NCBI GenBank assembly: GCA_013176395.1 | Contig: JABMLP010000019.1 | Location: forward strand, 806,001-870,000 | Direction: 5' to 3' | DNA from: Venturia oleaginea | Lineage: Eukaryota; Ascomycota; Dothideomycetes; Venturiales; Venturiaceae | Length of the DNA: 64,000 nucleotides | Shown here: positions 12,476 through 25,644 of the stretch, one piece after another | How positions within the stretch are numbered: the first letter of the stretch is position 1 | Layout of the letters: each line of letters starts with the position of its first letter | Notes under the pieces: model-generated | What the model was told of the DNA's origin: nothing | What the model saw: the letters and a program-made list of their open reading frames with translations, nothing else | The model's database searches: none | Position numbers and translations under genes: made by a program

Positions 12476-12955
12476 AAAACAAGAAAGAGGCAGGAACACA
12501 TCGGCAGAATGGTGCCATGAACAGTAGGGGCCCTCCCTTCCTTTATGGCTGATAAGTTAAGTGACTCGGCTTGCCGAGATAGCGGCGGGGTCACGGAGAT
12601 TTCATACTGGAAATTGAGGAGGGTCATGAACACTGGACAAAGCAGCTGAACCCCCTGGAGTCGTCTTCGGCGTTGAGTTAAGGTTGGACAAAATGGAAAC
12701 TCAAGAAGGGCTCAAAACTGACGAACGAAGTAAGACCATCGAAGAAATAAGAAACATTCAAAGAGCGCGCATTAAGAACATCAAGCACAACTAACTTGTA
12801 ATTTGTGCAAATTCTAGCACCCAATTTATCCTCTTTGTCTCGCTCACTATCATTTGAACTGAATTCTTCTGCAAATCGCGAACCTCCTTAAGAAAGGGTC
12901 CTAGGGCACTGAAAAGCGCACGAGGGACAATAAACCTTAACAGGATTGTTGGCCA

Positions 12956-13746
12956 TCACCTTCGCGGTGCTGAACCTGTTTGCGCAGCTAGGGCAGGTGA
13001 CCTGCTTCTTGTTGCCAGTGCAGAGATTCTTGGCCATAAGTTATCGCGACCAAATTCCCCCACACGCTCAACCATATTATTGAAGTCCAAGTCTTCCCAT
13101 AGACATTTACTGTCCCGGACAGCGGTGCGAATGGCAATATCGCGTAAGCCGCGGTTGCTACTCAAAGTGGAAGAGTACAGTTCCTCTATCGCACTCGCAA
13201 GATAATTTGTCTCAGGTGTGTCTTCACATCCGAATTCAAACTTTTCTTTGACAAACTTTCTGAGCAAAGCAATGTCGTACTTGCCAGCCAACGCGTAGAC
13301 CTAGGCGCTGATCAGAATGTGCCGAACAAGAAGCGAACTTGATCCACTTACCATGGCATGGGACTGCAGCGAGGCACTCGGGACATCCTTGTCGCCGTAC
13401 GAATAGTCTCCGCGATAGATAGCTTCGATCATTGCTTTGACGGCTACTGGATCGTCGTCCTCGAGCTTGACCTCTCCTGACTTGGATTCCTATTGGAGAT
13501 GTCAGTACTCCCTTCTCATACATTTTCACTGTTCGGTTTTGGGACTGGTCCTCTTCTCACCTTGAATTCTCCTTCACATGCCTTGCTGAACCAAGTTGAG
13601 TGCGCACACATAAGTAGCTTAAGGACTTTATGAGTGTCGCCTTCACATGTGATGGTCAGATCAGAGTGCTTCCCGGAATCCAGCAGTTGTGAGAGACTGG
13701 CTTGGAGATCATTTGCGAAACCGTTGTAAGAGTTTTCCGAAGTCAT
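12956..13746 (-). CDS. BTB/POZ domain protein
   Basis: Three exons on the minus strand (13561-13746, 13352-13489, 12956-13300) encode 222 residues. Both introns are short (71 nt with GTGAGA...AATAG; 51 nt with GTAAGT...CCTAG) and keep phase 0. The N-terminal half is a BTB/POZ fold: SGKHSDLTITCEGDTHKVLK, then LLMCAHSTWFSKACEGEFKES, DDPVAVKAMIEAIYRGDY and VYALAGKYDI follow the usual strand and helix order. The second half is helical and carries no Kelch, MATH or zinc finger domain. Fungal BTB-only proteins of this size are common and mostly uncharacterised. A role as a Cul3 adaptor or in transcriptional complexes would be a guess. Confidence 0.85.
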
Positions 13747-15711
13747 GGTAATAGCTCAAAGTGGTTGGTGGAAGGTGGAAGAGTGGAGAGATCTCGTATA
13801 TGTAGCCATTGGGAGGTAATTGCGTGTTTTTACGTGTTTGAACAAACTCCTAAACGAACAATGAACGGTATCGGGTTATCCAAAGACATCTGACATGTTA
13901 GCGTATGTCACAGCACCTGTAGTGAATGTGTGGTTCCTGAGGTTACTATAGGCAATTACTGTCACAGTCCATACAGTCAAGAGCTGAGGTTATCAACAAT
14001 GTTCGTGCAGTGAGTTCTAGCAATCGGGAGCCCAGAATCGGCAAGAACGTTCTCGGAGTGGAAGGAAGATGTACGAAAGCTAGTCTGTTCAGAATCCGAC
14101 GACTAGTCACCGTCTTTTGGATACATTCCATCCCTCTCCTTTATCAATATATCCACATCGTCACAGCGGTGCTATTAATTCATGTCGCGTTCTCCTTATT
14201 CCAAAGTGGGGATTACAACCCTGACAAAAGTTCATCACTTCCACTCGACACTACCAAGTTTTCAGGCGAATTTGAAAAACAAAGCCGTCGAAAAGGGAGC
14301 GATATCGATCTCAAACTGAAGACGTTGGATCGAACTGGGACATGAGAAAGAAAGAAAGAAAGAAAAGGACATGAACGGATGGTCCCTTAGGGATTGTGGC
14401 AGAGCAGCGGCAACTCCAGCCTCTCAACCATCGGGCACAGGGAAAGCACAATCAACAATGGACATAGATCTTCGCCTTCGTACAGACACCGAATGTGGCC
14501 GAAATCTCGAGGAATCTCCACACGTTGACAGCGCGAAAGAGTGATGCCGTGTGTGGGGGGTCGATGCGCGGATTATGTGCTCGCGCAACGAAACTATAGA
14601 TACATGCTGTGAAGATGTCTTCTGTCAGAATGCTCCCGTAAGCAAAAACCCCAAAACAGTCGCATCCCAATCTCTTTCATCGAATGAGCCTGGAGATGAT
14701 TGACCTCGGGGTAATCTCTTCCCCAAACAACGGTGGGAAACGAGTCTTTATATGATCCCACCCCGCGACATCAATTCCCAAACCCAAACATCCCAACGTC
14801 CCAACGCCCAAAAATCGTTGCAACACCCATCACCGTTCAAAAAGTCTCAACATCCCCTTCAAACGGGGGAGAACGGGGTGAGATGATCAACACGGCGTAC
14901 CTATATCCGCAACACCCAAGCTCTTTCCTTATCTTACAACTGCGTAGATTCACTTCCTCCGCATTCCGCACCGTAACACAGCATGAGGAAGAAGGAGAGA
15001 GCAGATCGATCGTACTGTGGTAGTCGGGGGCATCCCAAAACCTCGGATATTGCTGAAACACGGGCCTCGTGAGGGGGATCGCCCGTAATGAGCGAATCGA
15101 AATTTTCTTTTCTCTCTCTCTCAACCCAAAGTGCCCGGCTCAGCTTCAATCAATTCAGTGCACTTTCGTTCCGCTCGTTTCAACTTTGCCATCAAAAATA
15201 AACATTGTTATCGTTGAGCTTACGGCAACCTAAAGAGATGATTTTCTCCCAGAAATTTACTTTATCAATATCGATCTTACGTTACAGATCAAAAGTCTGG
15301 TAGCTGTACCTTGAAAGGCGTCGATTTTATGAAGCCACTGTAAACTTGAGTTTGGAGCATAGATTACTGGAGATAGTCATCAGTATCATATTTCGAGTGG
15401 AAGAACAGCATAGCAAGGGGAATCAAGCAAGGAGTTTGAAAATATCTTCAATCATTCATTCACCAATCATTACCGAACGCTCATTAAGAACATTATACCA
15501 TCACCCCCTCTCTGAGCAGCCAAGTAGTAGTAGAATGAGCAATGCAAACCATGTTTTCCATAGTCAAGAGATGCCCATCAAGTAATCCACCAACACCGAT
15601 GCTGCTAATTAATCATTCACCAGGTTCCCAAGACCCTCTTTTGTGTATAACAATCGTGTCTGTTTTTGTCCATGCCACCTTTGTACAAGCCGTGTCCAAG
15701 TCAACCACCAC
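13747..15711. other. Intergenic interval with a GAAA microsatellite
   Basis: No supported gene in about 2 kb. At 14345-14367 there is a short AGAA/GAAA simple repeat. The other open frames (for example 14010-14345 and 14733-15023) begin at non-ATG codons and show no domain. Confidence 0.5.
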
Positions 15712-16351
15712 CTACAAGGCGAGGCCGAACACTGCAAACAGACCGAACGCGAATCCAGCTGCGCCAAACTCTTGAGCGACCTTGATAGCAGTGGCAGCGG
15801 CGGAGCTGGTGGAAGCAGCGGCGGAGCTAGTAGCAGTACCGGAACCACTGGAGGTAGCGGCCGCGGTGCTGCGGGAGGAAGAAGCGCTGGCGGAGGAGCT
15901 TGCGACTTGAGCAGTAGCGTTTCTCGTTCCGCAGGTGAAGGACTGGCAGAAGGTCTGGCCGGCCAAATCGTTGGGGTGAGCAGCGGTGCACTGTCCCTTC
16001 CAGTTGTCGCACTCGAGGGAAGGCAGAGTCTGGGCGTAATCGGAAATGTTACCGGTTGGGCCAGACAAGCATGTGCAGTTGTAGGTGAGGGTGTTCTAGA
16101 AGCAGTCATCAGTCACTGTTTGGTGAACGCTCGTAACGTGTGGGTCAACGTACCGCATCGCAGCTGTTAGCCGAGACCTGACCGTTCTGGCACGTCTCTG
16201 GGCAGGTGTTCTGCTGAGCACGACACCAACTCAATCGCGTAACCATGTCGACGGAAGCTGGAAGGATGTTGCAGCAGGTGGTGAAGTTGGCCTGAGCAGA
16301 GACGGCGCTGGCGAAGGCGCCAATCGTCACGGCGAAGGTAGAGAAGAGCAT
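15712..16351 (-). CDS. GPI-anchored cysteine-rich secreted protein (DUF7707-like)
   Basis: Two exons on the minus strand (16154-16351 and 15712-16095) encode 193 residues. The 58-nt intron has GTACGT, a GACTGATGAC branch region and TTCTAG. Residues 1-19 form a signal peptide ending SAVSA. The mature domain has regularly placed cysteines: NFTTCCNIL, WCRAQQNTCPETC, NSCDANTLTYNCTC, then NISDYAQTLPSLECDNWKGQC and TFCQSFTCG. This pattern is that of fungal DUF7707 proteins. A Ser/Ala/Thr-rich stalk follows, and a hydrophobic tail (FAFGLFAVFGLAL) that fits a GPI attachment signal. The protein is therefore expected at the plasma membrane or in the cell wall. Its molecular role is unknown. Confidence 0.88.
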
Positions 16352-18101
16352 ATCTGCCGATTTTTCTTGTTGTTGCGAAAAGTTTAGAGATGTCTGAGAA
16401 TTGGATTGTCAGCGCGCGAGGTTTTACTAGGAGATGCGACGGAGAAATATCGGCAAAGCTTCAGGAATAGTGACCACGGCACACGAGAGTGCACGGCCAA
16501 GGCGTCTTGAAGGATTGGATTGTGGTTTGAGGCGTCGGAGGAAGGTGTTGGGAGACCTACAGATGGGATATGGAGAGTGAATTGAGCAGACGCTGGTCAC
16601 GTTGGGATCAATTGGGCTCTGCGTGACTGTTGATAGTGGTATTGGGTTCGGGAAGAATGGGAAAAAGAAGAAGCCGGGAGGGTATGAGCTTTATTCCAAA
16701 GCACCTGCAGCACAGACTCATCTAGCAATCAGAGAGGAAATTGCCCCCGGCACAGATACACATACATGGATTCGCAAGCGTTATCAGGTTATCCAGCAGC
16801 TGCTATCCGGACAGAGCTAGCAGGTAGCAGTCGTCCCAATTGACCAATGTGCAGACTGTGCTCGCTAGCTATCCATTCTTCCTTAACCACGACTTTCACC
16901 GAGCTCAGGTCGATGCTTGCAGCCTTGCCTTTGCAAACACCCGTCGGCCCTTGGAAGCACAAAGCGTGACCGTGTGTGAATGGCAGTCGCAGTCCCTCCT
17001 GGCACCTGTCATCTCGCTGTGTCAGTGTGTGTGTGCTGCGAGCAGAAGGATGCCTCCTCGGACGACGTGCAGCCGCTTCCGCACCCCCGGCAACCAGAAG
17101 TTCGCGACCTGACACTACACCCAACTATAGCTCGTTTGCAGCTGCAGCTGCAGCTGCACGACAAGCTCATTATTTAGCTTCCGCCACCGACTGGTCTCGC
17201 CGCAGTCTCTGCCAAGCATCGTCGCATTGAAACAACAAATGTCTCCCGTAGCACCTGTAGTCGCGCGAATCAATCACAGAGGCTGCCAAAGTCACGAAGC
17301 ACCGTGACCTGTCTGCGCAACACCATCCACAGCCGTCCGTATCCCCTGCCGTTTCCATTCCGCGCTACCGAGTGACTGCAGAACCAAGGTTGTGATCGAC
17401 GCCTAAGTCCATGCATACAACCGGCAGTCCAACCAGCCAACCACTCTTGACCTTTGACATTCATGCACTCCGCATTGGTCTGCGTGATTTATTCTCTCGC
17501 CGCTCATTGGTCAAGCGGTCGCGTCTCTGCCTGTTACCGCTTGTGTTTCCAATCACTTCCCACCATAGACACAACGGCACATTCTCGGCACTACTCTGTT
17601 TGCGACTCCAATCATTCCACTTCTTCATGTGAACGTTTCAATCTCTACCTACACCGCAGCCATTAGTATTACTATAAAGGGGACTCGAACCCTTTATGGG
17701 TATGGACAAACAACAATCACTGGCCATTGTTATATCGGGTTCGGAACACAAGTCATCAAAACATCATCTTCGCAAAAAATTATCGTCTAGGTGTGTCTAT
17801 CAACAAGAAGAAAAAACGGAGCTAAAGGAACTATAGTCTATCTATAATCGACGAACAAGAAGGTAAAAGGACGCAGGTAGTGCCATCCGCTCATCCAGAC
17901 AATCATTTTGTCACTCCTCAACCGCAAACCAAACGACGAAATCAAGCCCTTCAAATACCTTTCCCCACATCAAAACATGCATCCACACCCACAGTACCAT
18001 TAGTGTACCATTAATCGCAAACGATGGCACCATCCAGATTAATGGATATTCCAGAAGAAACGCAGGAACAACCTCAGCGCTCACCGGCTTCTTGCCAACG
18101 C
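16352..18101. other. Intergenic interval
   Basis: No supported gene. It contains a short CAG/CTG palindromic run near 17140-17160. A T-arm-like string at about 17671-17695 on the minus strand does not fold into a complete tRNA. The part next to 18100 is the 3' flank of the glycogen debranching enzyme gene. Confidence 0.5.
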
Positions 18102-21100
18102 TCATTGCTTCTTCGCCTGCTCGAACTCCTTCGTGAAGGCCGCTGCCTCCTGGTAAAGGTCGATGATGCACCCTGCGGACCAAGCTTGCGTTGGGGACTA
18201 TAGATACCAGTCAGCTCACATCCAAATCAAACATCAAATTATGACGGAAGGCAGGAGAATCACAATCAGTCTCCTCCGCTGCGGCAATTGCACCGCCCAC
18301 TAAATCGAATACATGCCCCAAACAAAGTGGGAAAAGCTGCTGCAAGGAAAGGAAGTCACATACCGAATCACCGCAGAATGCGCCATCCTTGTTCGTGAGC
18401 TCGGCGAGACCAGCCCACTCGGACGCACGAATGGCATTCATACAGCCACGGAGGCGGCGAGTGATCTGCTGGAATGATTCTGTTCTCTCTTCCGGTGTCT
18501 TGCGGCGCATGAGATCAAATCGCAGCAGTGCACGGCAGAAGAATCCAGTAGGCCACAGCCACTCGGGGCCCTGGTGGTAATTGCGTCCCTTGGACGTAGC
18601 GAAGTCGGTAGAGTCTTCGCTGTTGTTGTAGTAAGGTCTGTAATTGAGATCAGATGGATCGAGCGTTGCCATGCCCGTTGGCCCACGAAGGTTCTGATCA
18701 GCTACGGACAAAGCATAGAGGGCCTTCTCTGGATCGAAGAGGGCTGGTGCCACGACCATGGCGATAGGGAAGTTGGGCCGGAGCTGGTAATCCTCGTATG
18801 GCTTGCCGGACTTGTAAAGATCCTTGTAAATCCCACGTCTGTTGACAATGGTGGAGTCAACGTCGTAGGCGCTGTCCTCTTCCTTCATACGGGGGATGTA
18901 GTAGCACCTCTCGAAGTTCTCCTTGATCAGTGCGGCCCAGTCCTTCCAGGTGATGGTCTTGTCGCCCTTGCCCATGGTGACACCAGAGTACTTGTATTCG
19001 CCTGCTGCGTGCTTCTCAGCAAGCCAAGCGACGGTACTGTAAAGCATGCCAGTGATCTCGACAGCCGCACCATCACGAGGCGTCCCTGGAACGCCCTTAG
19101 AGCCGGCCTTCTCGCTCTCGCCCATCTTGTCCATCCAGGTACCGCAATTTGATTGATTGCCGCCGAAGACCATGCCGTTTGACCAGTCAACGCCGTACTT
19201 GAGGTTGAAGCCCTCGTCCTTCATTTGACTGTCGATGTTTGGACCAGCGTCATGCTCACGGAAGTCCTGCCCTTCAGCATGCTTTTGCAGAGCTTCCTGG
19301 ATGATGTCCTCGATCGTGGATGATTTGGAGTAGGCACGCTTATCATCGACGGGAAACCAAGTGTCATCGTAAGGCAGGAACCGTCGTCTTGCGGTCTCTC
19401 GAAGAAGCGAGAGGCCGTTAGGAATGATTTTTGTGTAGTCCTGAATGCACTGGAGGAAGAACCAGATGGAGTCGCGTGAGTTGTAACGAGGTAAGGCACC
19501 GGAACTCAAAAGATTGGGAATCATGCCATGCTTGAGAACGCTGGCAAAAGCCAAAATGTGCTCCTTAGCATCATCATTGCGTCCGGTAGCAAGCATCAAT
19601 CCTCGCAAAGAGATCATGATATCGCGACCCCAACATCTTGCCCAGGAGGACGAGAAGTGAGGAAGACCGGCAGACATACTAGGCACCACCTTGTCAGGCC
19701 AAAGAGACGCATTGTCCATGTATCCAATGCATTGTACGCTAACCAACGACAGGCTCTGAAGGAATTGTTGTCCCTCTCCGATGTTGGAGCTCATATGTTG
19801 GATGCAGCGGTCAACAGCTGCGCTGTACAGTGTCTGGATGACCATGGCGAAGTAGCGTGGAAGGAGGAAGCTTGGAAGCTTGCGGATTGCGTCGAATCGT
19901 TCTTTTAGCCACAATGCAGGAGCTGCGAGGTTTGCCCATTGAGATTTCTTTGATGCTCTTGCAAGCCTGCCAACACAATAGTCTAGAGCCCATGTGCCTT
20001 CACGGAGATGTTGACAGAGAGGATGGCCAAGGTTGTTGTCGCCAACAATGTTGCGCAATACGCTCCACCAACCCTGTAAGCCAGCGTAGACCAATTGACC
20101 GTGGCCAGGAACATTGTATGTGCCGTCTTTACCATCTGTGGCATCTCGCTCCTCGGGCTCGCATCGGTACAAAAGATGGTTGAGATCGGCCAGGTTGAGC
20201 TTCGAGCATGCTTCAGTACCACCACGAGTGACGAACTTGTCAAGACCTTCTGAATGTTCTGCACCAGGAATCCAGGTCTCAAAAAGAGCGACACTACCAG
20301 GAGGGAATCTTCCGCCAACCTCGATCTTGGTGTTGCCATCTGCCCACGTGCAAGTGACTCCGTGAAGGTCTTTGGTACGGCTTGGGAGACCTCGAAGCAC
20401 GCTGTCATTGAGTGCGGCTGACTTGGCAGAGTCGCTAGCATCGACCTCCAACATCCAGGACCCAAGCATTTTGGCTTTTGTTCCTGGCAGGTGGACTGGC
20501 GGAAAGCCGCCGTTCCCATTGCCATAGCCAGGGAAAGCAGTGTGCGCGATGCAGAAGAAACCTTTTCTTGATTGAGGGTGGACTCGATGAATGGTGATAT
20601 ACTCGCGATCGTGATGAATAAAGGTTTCATCATACCCATCCTTGCCCATCATGACATGAATCTGGTTGAAGAGCTTCTTGATGTTGCCAATGCCGCCCTC
20701 CGCAGCAGCTATCTTGAGATCGCCGAGAGTAGAGTAAGGCGATGTGTACGGTCTCTTTTCATGCACAAGCTCGATCAAGGCTGGGTACACCTCATCGTAT
20801 CCATAGACACTGCCAGTGGCCGAGGCGCACATCGCCACGAGAGCGGCATTGGGCAAAGTATCTCGAGCATCACGCTTTTGTGCCGGCGTTTCATTGTCAT
20901 GAGTGCAGTCCATAAATAAAGCGTGGACAGGACTCTGCTTGATGCGGCGGACCATTTCGCGAGTAACTGGAGCGCCTGACTTGCTTGCTGCGACGGCTTG
21001 TTCTACGTTCATGACTTCATCGGTTTCGAAGCTGCCAATGGGTACACCAGCGTGACGATGGACCAGTCGACTGAGTTCCTTGGTATCCCAAGCCTGCATT

Positions 21101-23084
21101 GCTTCGCGGATGAGACAACTGATGGCAAGATGCTCGCAATAGACGAAGTCCATCTCCTCGGATCCGGAGAAGAGCTCGGCGCAGACAACAAGGTCGGGAC
21201 GAACCTTACGAGCCTCGTCTAGCATGTACTGAGCGAGTGGCAGAGGAGTGGAGTGGCAATTGTCGATTCGAAAACCATGGAAATGCTTGGCCATGAGCCT
21301 TACGTAGGATGCAATGCGATCCCAAAGATAGGGGCTGTCCTCGCGAGTGGCGCCGTACCGAAGCTTGACACAATCTCCCCAGACGATGAGCTCGCGGCGC
21401 AGATAAGCTTTGGATTTGGGACCAGCATTGTCCTTCATGACATCGGCAGCCCAAACCCAGCCGTTGTTTGCAACGTCCAGACTTGTATCTGCATGTTTGC
21501 TGGTCGTCGAGTTTCTTGGTAGTCGTGTGAAATAAGTCTCGATGAGTGGGTTCTTCTTGTTGATAGGACCCAGCTTTGGACCGTGGTCATCAAGACGTAC
21601 GTACTTGATCCTGTTGAAGAGCTGTTCGGTGATCGCTGCACAGTCCGCATCGTACTCCTTGTAGTATTGAAGGTTGACCTCTTCCAGAAGCTTGAACATG
21701 ATTCCATGTGCAAGGCGATCATCAGGGGTGACTTGCGTGCGAGAGTCGAATCGTCCCATCAAAGCGCTAAGAAGAGCTGCACCTCGCTGAGGGTCTACTC
21801 GTCGCTGAAATCGTCCACCCATGCTTTCTGTGCCAATCATAGCGTGAGCCATGAGCCATTCGGCTTTCTGCGCCAGTGGCCAGGACTTGACCTCCTCGAC
21901 GCCACGGATGCCAGCTTTCCCGAAGGCATCTTCTGGAAACTCGACAGCACCCTCGCGCCAGGCCTGTACGGAAGCTTTGGTGTCGCTTTCAGGGTCGCAG
22001 ACGTAGAATTCCCAGAGCTTTGTTTTCGCAATACAATGCTCCTTGATGCCGTCCATGATCTTGAGGAGATCGCCTGCTGAGTTGAGCTCCGTGGGATATC
22101 CAAGAGTGGCCAGCTTATCTCCAAATTCCATGAGCGAGTTGTCGAGTGCAAGTGCTGGTTCAAGATGCGGTGCGGTCTTGACACTATAACCGGCCTCTGG
22201 ATGTTCCTCGAGCCACGGACTGTTGTTTGCTGTGTGGTTCAACACGACGTCGGTCATGGCCAAAAGACCATGCTGGTCTTCCATGTTCCGTGTCAAATTG
22301 GCAATGTCTTTCTCGCCATTTGGAAACATCTCGTGGTCGAAATTGAGCTGATCCGCAATGCTGTATGGCGAATTCGAATCTCCTCGAACATTGAGAGGCG
22401 TGAAATGGATCATGTTGTATCCTCGTTGCGCGATACCGTTCAATTGCGGCTCCCAGTCATCCGGATATTTGCCCATGAACTTCGAGATGCAGGAAAACAA
22501 GGCCAAGGCATCGAGCGGGAGATGCTGGCCTTGTAGCATTGGCCGCGGTGAGATATCAACATAGTATGTGGGTGTGCGAGTAGGCCGTGGCGTCTCCACA
22601 TCTGTATGCGAAAAGGGTGGAAGTGGTGTATAAGTGGTATGGAAGTCGAAGGCACCAGCACATGGTACCGGAATGTCGATATAGATGGGACGATTGAAAT
22701 CTGGCTTCAATCTGGAAACTGTTAGATGTGTTGCGCAAACGCTGGGGGTTCACTTACTTGTATTCCTTGTACCTGCTCCTGTCAAAGGTCTCATCCTTGC
22801 CAGGAATGTTGACCCAAAGACTTCCCTGTCGACATATCGAACTGGTGCCATGCGGGTTAGCCAATTCAGCAATTCATATGAAAACGCTTATCGATCGCGT
22901 GTTGTGAGTTACATTCTCAAAGCAAAGGTGCATACCTGGTGCCCTCGATGACGAATCGGAGTATGTAGTTGGGCTCGGTTGGTGGTGGGAGATAGACGTA
23001 TGTGCCGGGGACATCGGGAGCTCCACCGTCGGTCAATGGTAGCAGGTATACATTGTTTGGAGCCGGTTGAGTGGGAGGAGACAT
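18102..23084 (-). CDS. GDB1: Glycogen debranching enzyme
   Basis: Four exons on the minus strand (22936-23084, 22758-22841, 18364-22711, 18102-18197) encode about 1558 residues, the usual length. It is bifunctional: 4-alpha-glucanotransferase, then amylo-alpha-1,6-glucosidase, in cytosolic glycogen breakdown. The transferase site is visible: GFRIDNCHSTP (Asp561), CAELF (Glu590) and MDCTHDNETP (Asp684). The C-terminal glucosidase half has NQSNCGTWMDKMGES and SEWAGLAELTNKDGAFCGDS. The last 166-nt intron (GTATGT...TATAG) matters: reading through it stops at DLDVS, while splicing gives SPTQAWSAGCIIDLYQEA, the conserved end of the family. I chose the ATG at 23084 because it has a purine at -3; the frame is open upstream and 23198 is an alternative start adding 38 residues. 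Confidence 0.95.
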
Positions 23085-24159
23085 GTCGTCGACCTGGGCT
23101 AGCTCGAGTTCGCTTCTCTTTGGTGGTGCTGCAGGTGCAGCGTGTGGATGTCTGTACGAGGTGGAGTGAGGAAGAGATGCAGGTCTGTGTGGTTGCATAG
23201 AAGAACGAACGGGACTAGCTTTTATGGAGGATGTCGCGCTGGTAGTAGACAGGAAAGCAAGCAAACAGGCAGTAGGATGATGGTCAAAAAGACAAAGAAA
23301 GTGTATGCAGGCTTTGAGTTGTGGTTAGATGAATTGAGGATGGAGCTGTGGAGGTTCGAGCTCGAGACTGGCACAGCAATCTCAGGTCTTTAACAAGACG
23401 GTCAGGATTTAGATCCAGATGCAACTTCCTCACCCGTTCTACTCGAATCGTGGAGGGAGCGCAGGCGGCTAGCACGACCTTGACTCGAAGGGTTGAATCT
23501 GCACTCAGGGTTCGGGCAGGCACGATGACGCTCTTACTTGGCCCGTTGAATCCGGGGGGCATGTGCATTGTGCAGGGCTTCCATTGCGAGACAAGTGCAG
23601 GTGCTTACTACTCACAATCAAGCGAATCGAACCGCCGGCAGTACATAGTATTGTGAAACCGCATGTTGTTATGCTATAGTATTTCTTTCACTGCCCCGTT
23701 GGGTGGGACTCTTCGGCCCGTACCTTCTTCGTTCCCTCCAACCACATCGGACATCATTCCTCTCTTTCACTGAGAATGCAACAACATCTCGCCCAACCCT
23801 CAACCACCATCAATGAACGAAACACGTGTATGAAGAATATCAATCCTGCAGTCAACATCACACTGGGCCTAACGTTTGATTGCATCGTCCATCTAGACTG
23901 TGGGCAATTCTCACTCATAATGAATTTAAGATAGTAAAATCGACCATTTAAGACAATTGAGGCCGCAATCATAGGCAGACTCAATTCTAAGTGCTGCGTC
24001 AGGAGCAGTCATCTGCAACTCCTTCCATGTTTGCCCATGACTCCAATGTTCATCCGAGGAGGTTAGACCTAGCTGATGCCAGTAAGGATACTACTCCTGC
24101 TTCACCCTTGAAGTACCCTGCCAATGCCAGCAAAAGCCATGTATCGCCTCCGTCCATGA
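23085..24159. other. Intergenic interval, promoter side of the debranching enzyme gene
   Basis: No supported gene. The stretch from 23085 to about 23270 is the alternative 5' coding extension or 5' leader of the debranching enzyme gene. The remainder has only short overlapping frames. Confidence 0.5.
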
Positions 24160-25548
24160 TCAGTCCAAAATCTTTGGTTCGATGAGATCGGGGATCTGCT
24201 CGGGCTTGATTTTGCCTTCGAGAATATCTGTTTCCGAAATTAGCTTTCGTATGTCGCAGATTCAGCGGGCATGGACTCACTGTAAACAGCCGTGAAGAGC
24301 GGGAACTCTTCCTCCTTGCCTTGGCTCTTCAGGAAGCTGTTGACTTCGTATGCAGTACTTGTGCCCTGCAGCTTCTGCCCATTCAACTCCCTCCTCTCAA
24401 CTTCGTCGATTGGGATGCCCTTCTCGATGCTCATCTTTGCACACCTGAAATTTCGTCCACCCATGCATGAAGTAACCACATCTGCCACACCGGCGCTCTC
24501 CTCCGTAAACGTTTCCGTCTTGCAAGTCGAAAAGTACATCTTTCCGAATTTGACTTCTTCGAGAATACCGACGCGCATGACTGCTGCTTTCGCATTGTCA
24601 CCCCAGCCTAGGCCATCAACCCAACCTGCCGCAAGGGCGACGATGTTTTTCAATGCGCCGCCCAAAGATACACCAGCTACATCTGACACCATCCGGACGT
24701 GGAAGTACTTGCGGTGAAAGAGCTTTTTGATGTTCTTGTGGCTCAATGGTGGATATTCGTGAGGTAGTGGATGCAGCTTTGGACGAGAGCTGACGCCATT
24801 TGACTTCTCCTCTTTCTCGTCCTTTTCAGGCTCGGTGAGATCCTCTTTCGAGGCTGAAGGCGATCCTTTCGGTGTTGGATTTCTCGAGTCCATTGATGGT
24901 GGATCGTATGCCACTGTCGTCTCCGAGTATTTGCCAGCTGCGATTTCAGAGGCGATGTTGGCCCCTGAAAGCGCACCGCAGTAAATATCCAAATTCTGTC
25001 CAATAAGTTCCGAAAGCAACGTAACGCCCTTCTCCGACACTTCTACACCCTTAATACATGATATGCCGCGCGCAAAGGGCATGATCATGCCCTGCAAATC
25101 TTTGCAAATCCTCCTGATGAACTGGTGTGGAAGGTTGAAGATGAGGATTGTCGAGTCTTTGACCGACTCTTCGAGAGAGGTGGTTGCGATGACATTGTCT
25201 GGAAGTGTGATTCCAGGGAGGTACTTGATGTTCTCGTGGAGTGTGTTTATGAGCTCAGAGAGCTTTTGAGGTTTGCCAGCGTTTGGTGAGTCTGGTTGGT
25301 ATTGTCGCGATCCTTTTGGTATCACAATGTCCTCCTCGAACACCCACATTTGCACATTTTCCTCATACAGATTCGGATGCGCTCGAGTGTTCTCCGCGAC
25401 GACCTTTGCGATTGTTGAGCCCCTGCCAGCAATTGTCAGCCATGCGCGATGATGTCGTCAGAAAGAACGTGAGGTCGCATGCGCACCAGTTGCCAGATCC
25501 CACAACAGTAACCTTATGCCTTTTTGCGTGAACCCCGAGTGCAGCCAT
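24160..25548 (-). CDS. GPD1: NAD-dependent glycerol-3-phosphate dehydrogenase
   Basis: Three exons on the minus strand (25487-25548, 24281-25422, 24160-24227) encode 423 residues. The enzyme reduces dihydroxyacetone phosphate to glycerol-3-phosphate in glycerol and lipid synthesis. The Rossmann motif [15 protein letters not shown] straddles the first intron. The catalytic part includes [13 protein letters not shown] (Lys279), [14 protein letters not shown] and [11 protein letters not shown] Ser/Pro/Glu-rich insertion at about 193-243 interrupts the dimer domain, as is usual in filamentous fungi. Splicing of the last intron (GTGAGT...AACAG) replaces a spurious stop by [18 protein letters not shown], the family's normal end. 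An in-frame ATG at 25644 would add 32 basic residues (see findings). It is divergent from the ribose-5-phosphate isomerase gene. Confidence 0.95.
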
Positions 25549-25644
25549 GTCGCTGTACCGTATTCGAGCTTTCTTAACTTGGTGGGCAACCCTTTGAGTG
25601 TTTAGTGGGTTAGGAAGCACTGAGGAAGAAGCAATTCTTTTCAT

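Noticed and set aside
14345..14367. GAAA run as a possible telomere- or centromere-type satellite
   Set aside because: It is a short isolated microsatellite of a few units.
15609..16170. Long alternative frames on both strands over the GPI-protein gene (166 and 175 codons)
   Set aside because: They are shifted-frame shadows of the Ser/Ala-rich stalk; only the spliced minus-strand frame has signal peptide, ordered cysteines and anchor signal.
17660..17720. tRNA-like T-arm (GGTTCGAGTCCC type) on the minus strand
   Set aside because: Only four of five T-stem pairs form, and neither an anticodon arm nor a D-arm can be drawn in the upstream 50 bases.
17911..18183. 90-codon minus-strand frame with a hydrophobic segment
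   Set aside because: It is a shifted-frame reading of the last debranching-enzyme exon and its 3' flank; the true frame ends at 18102.
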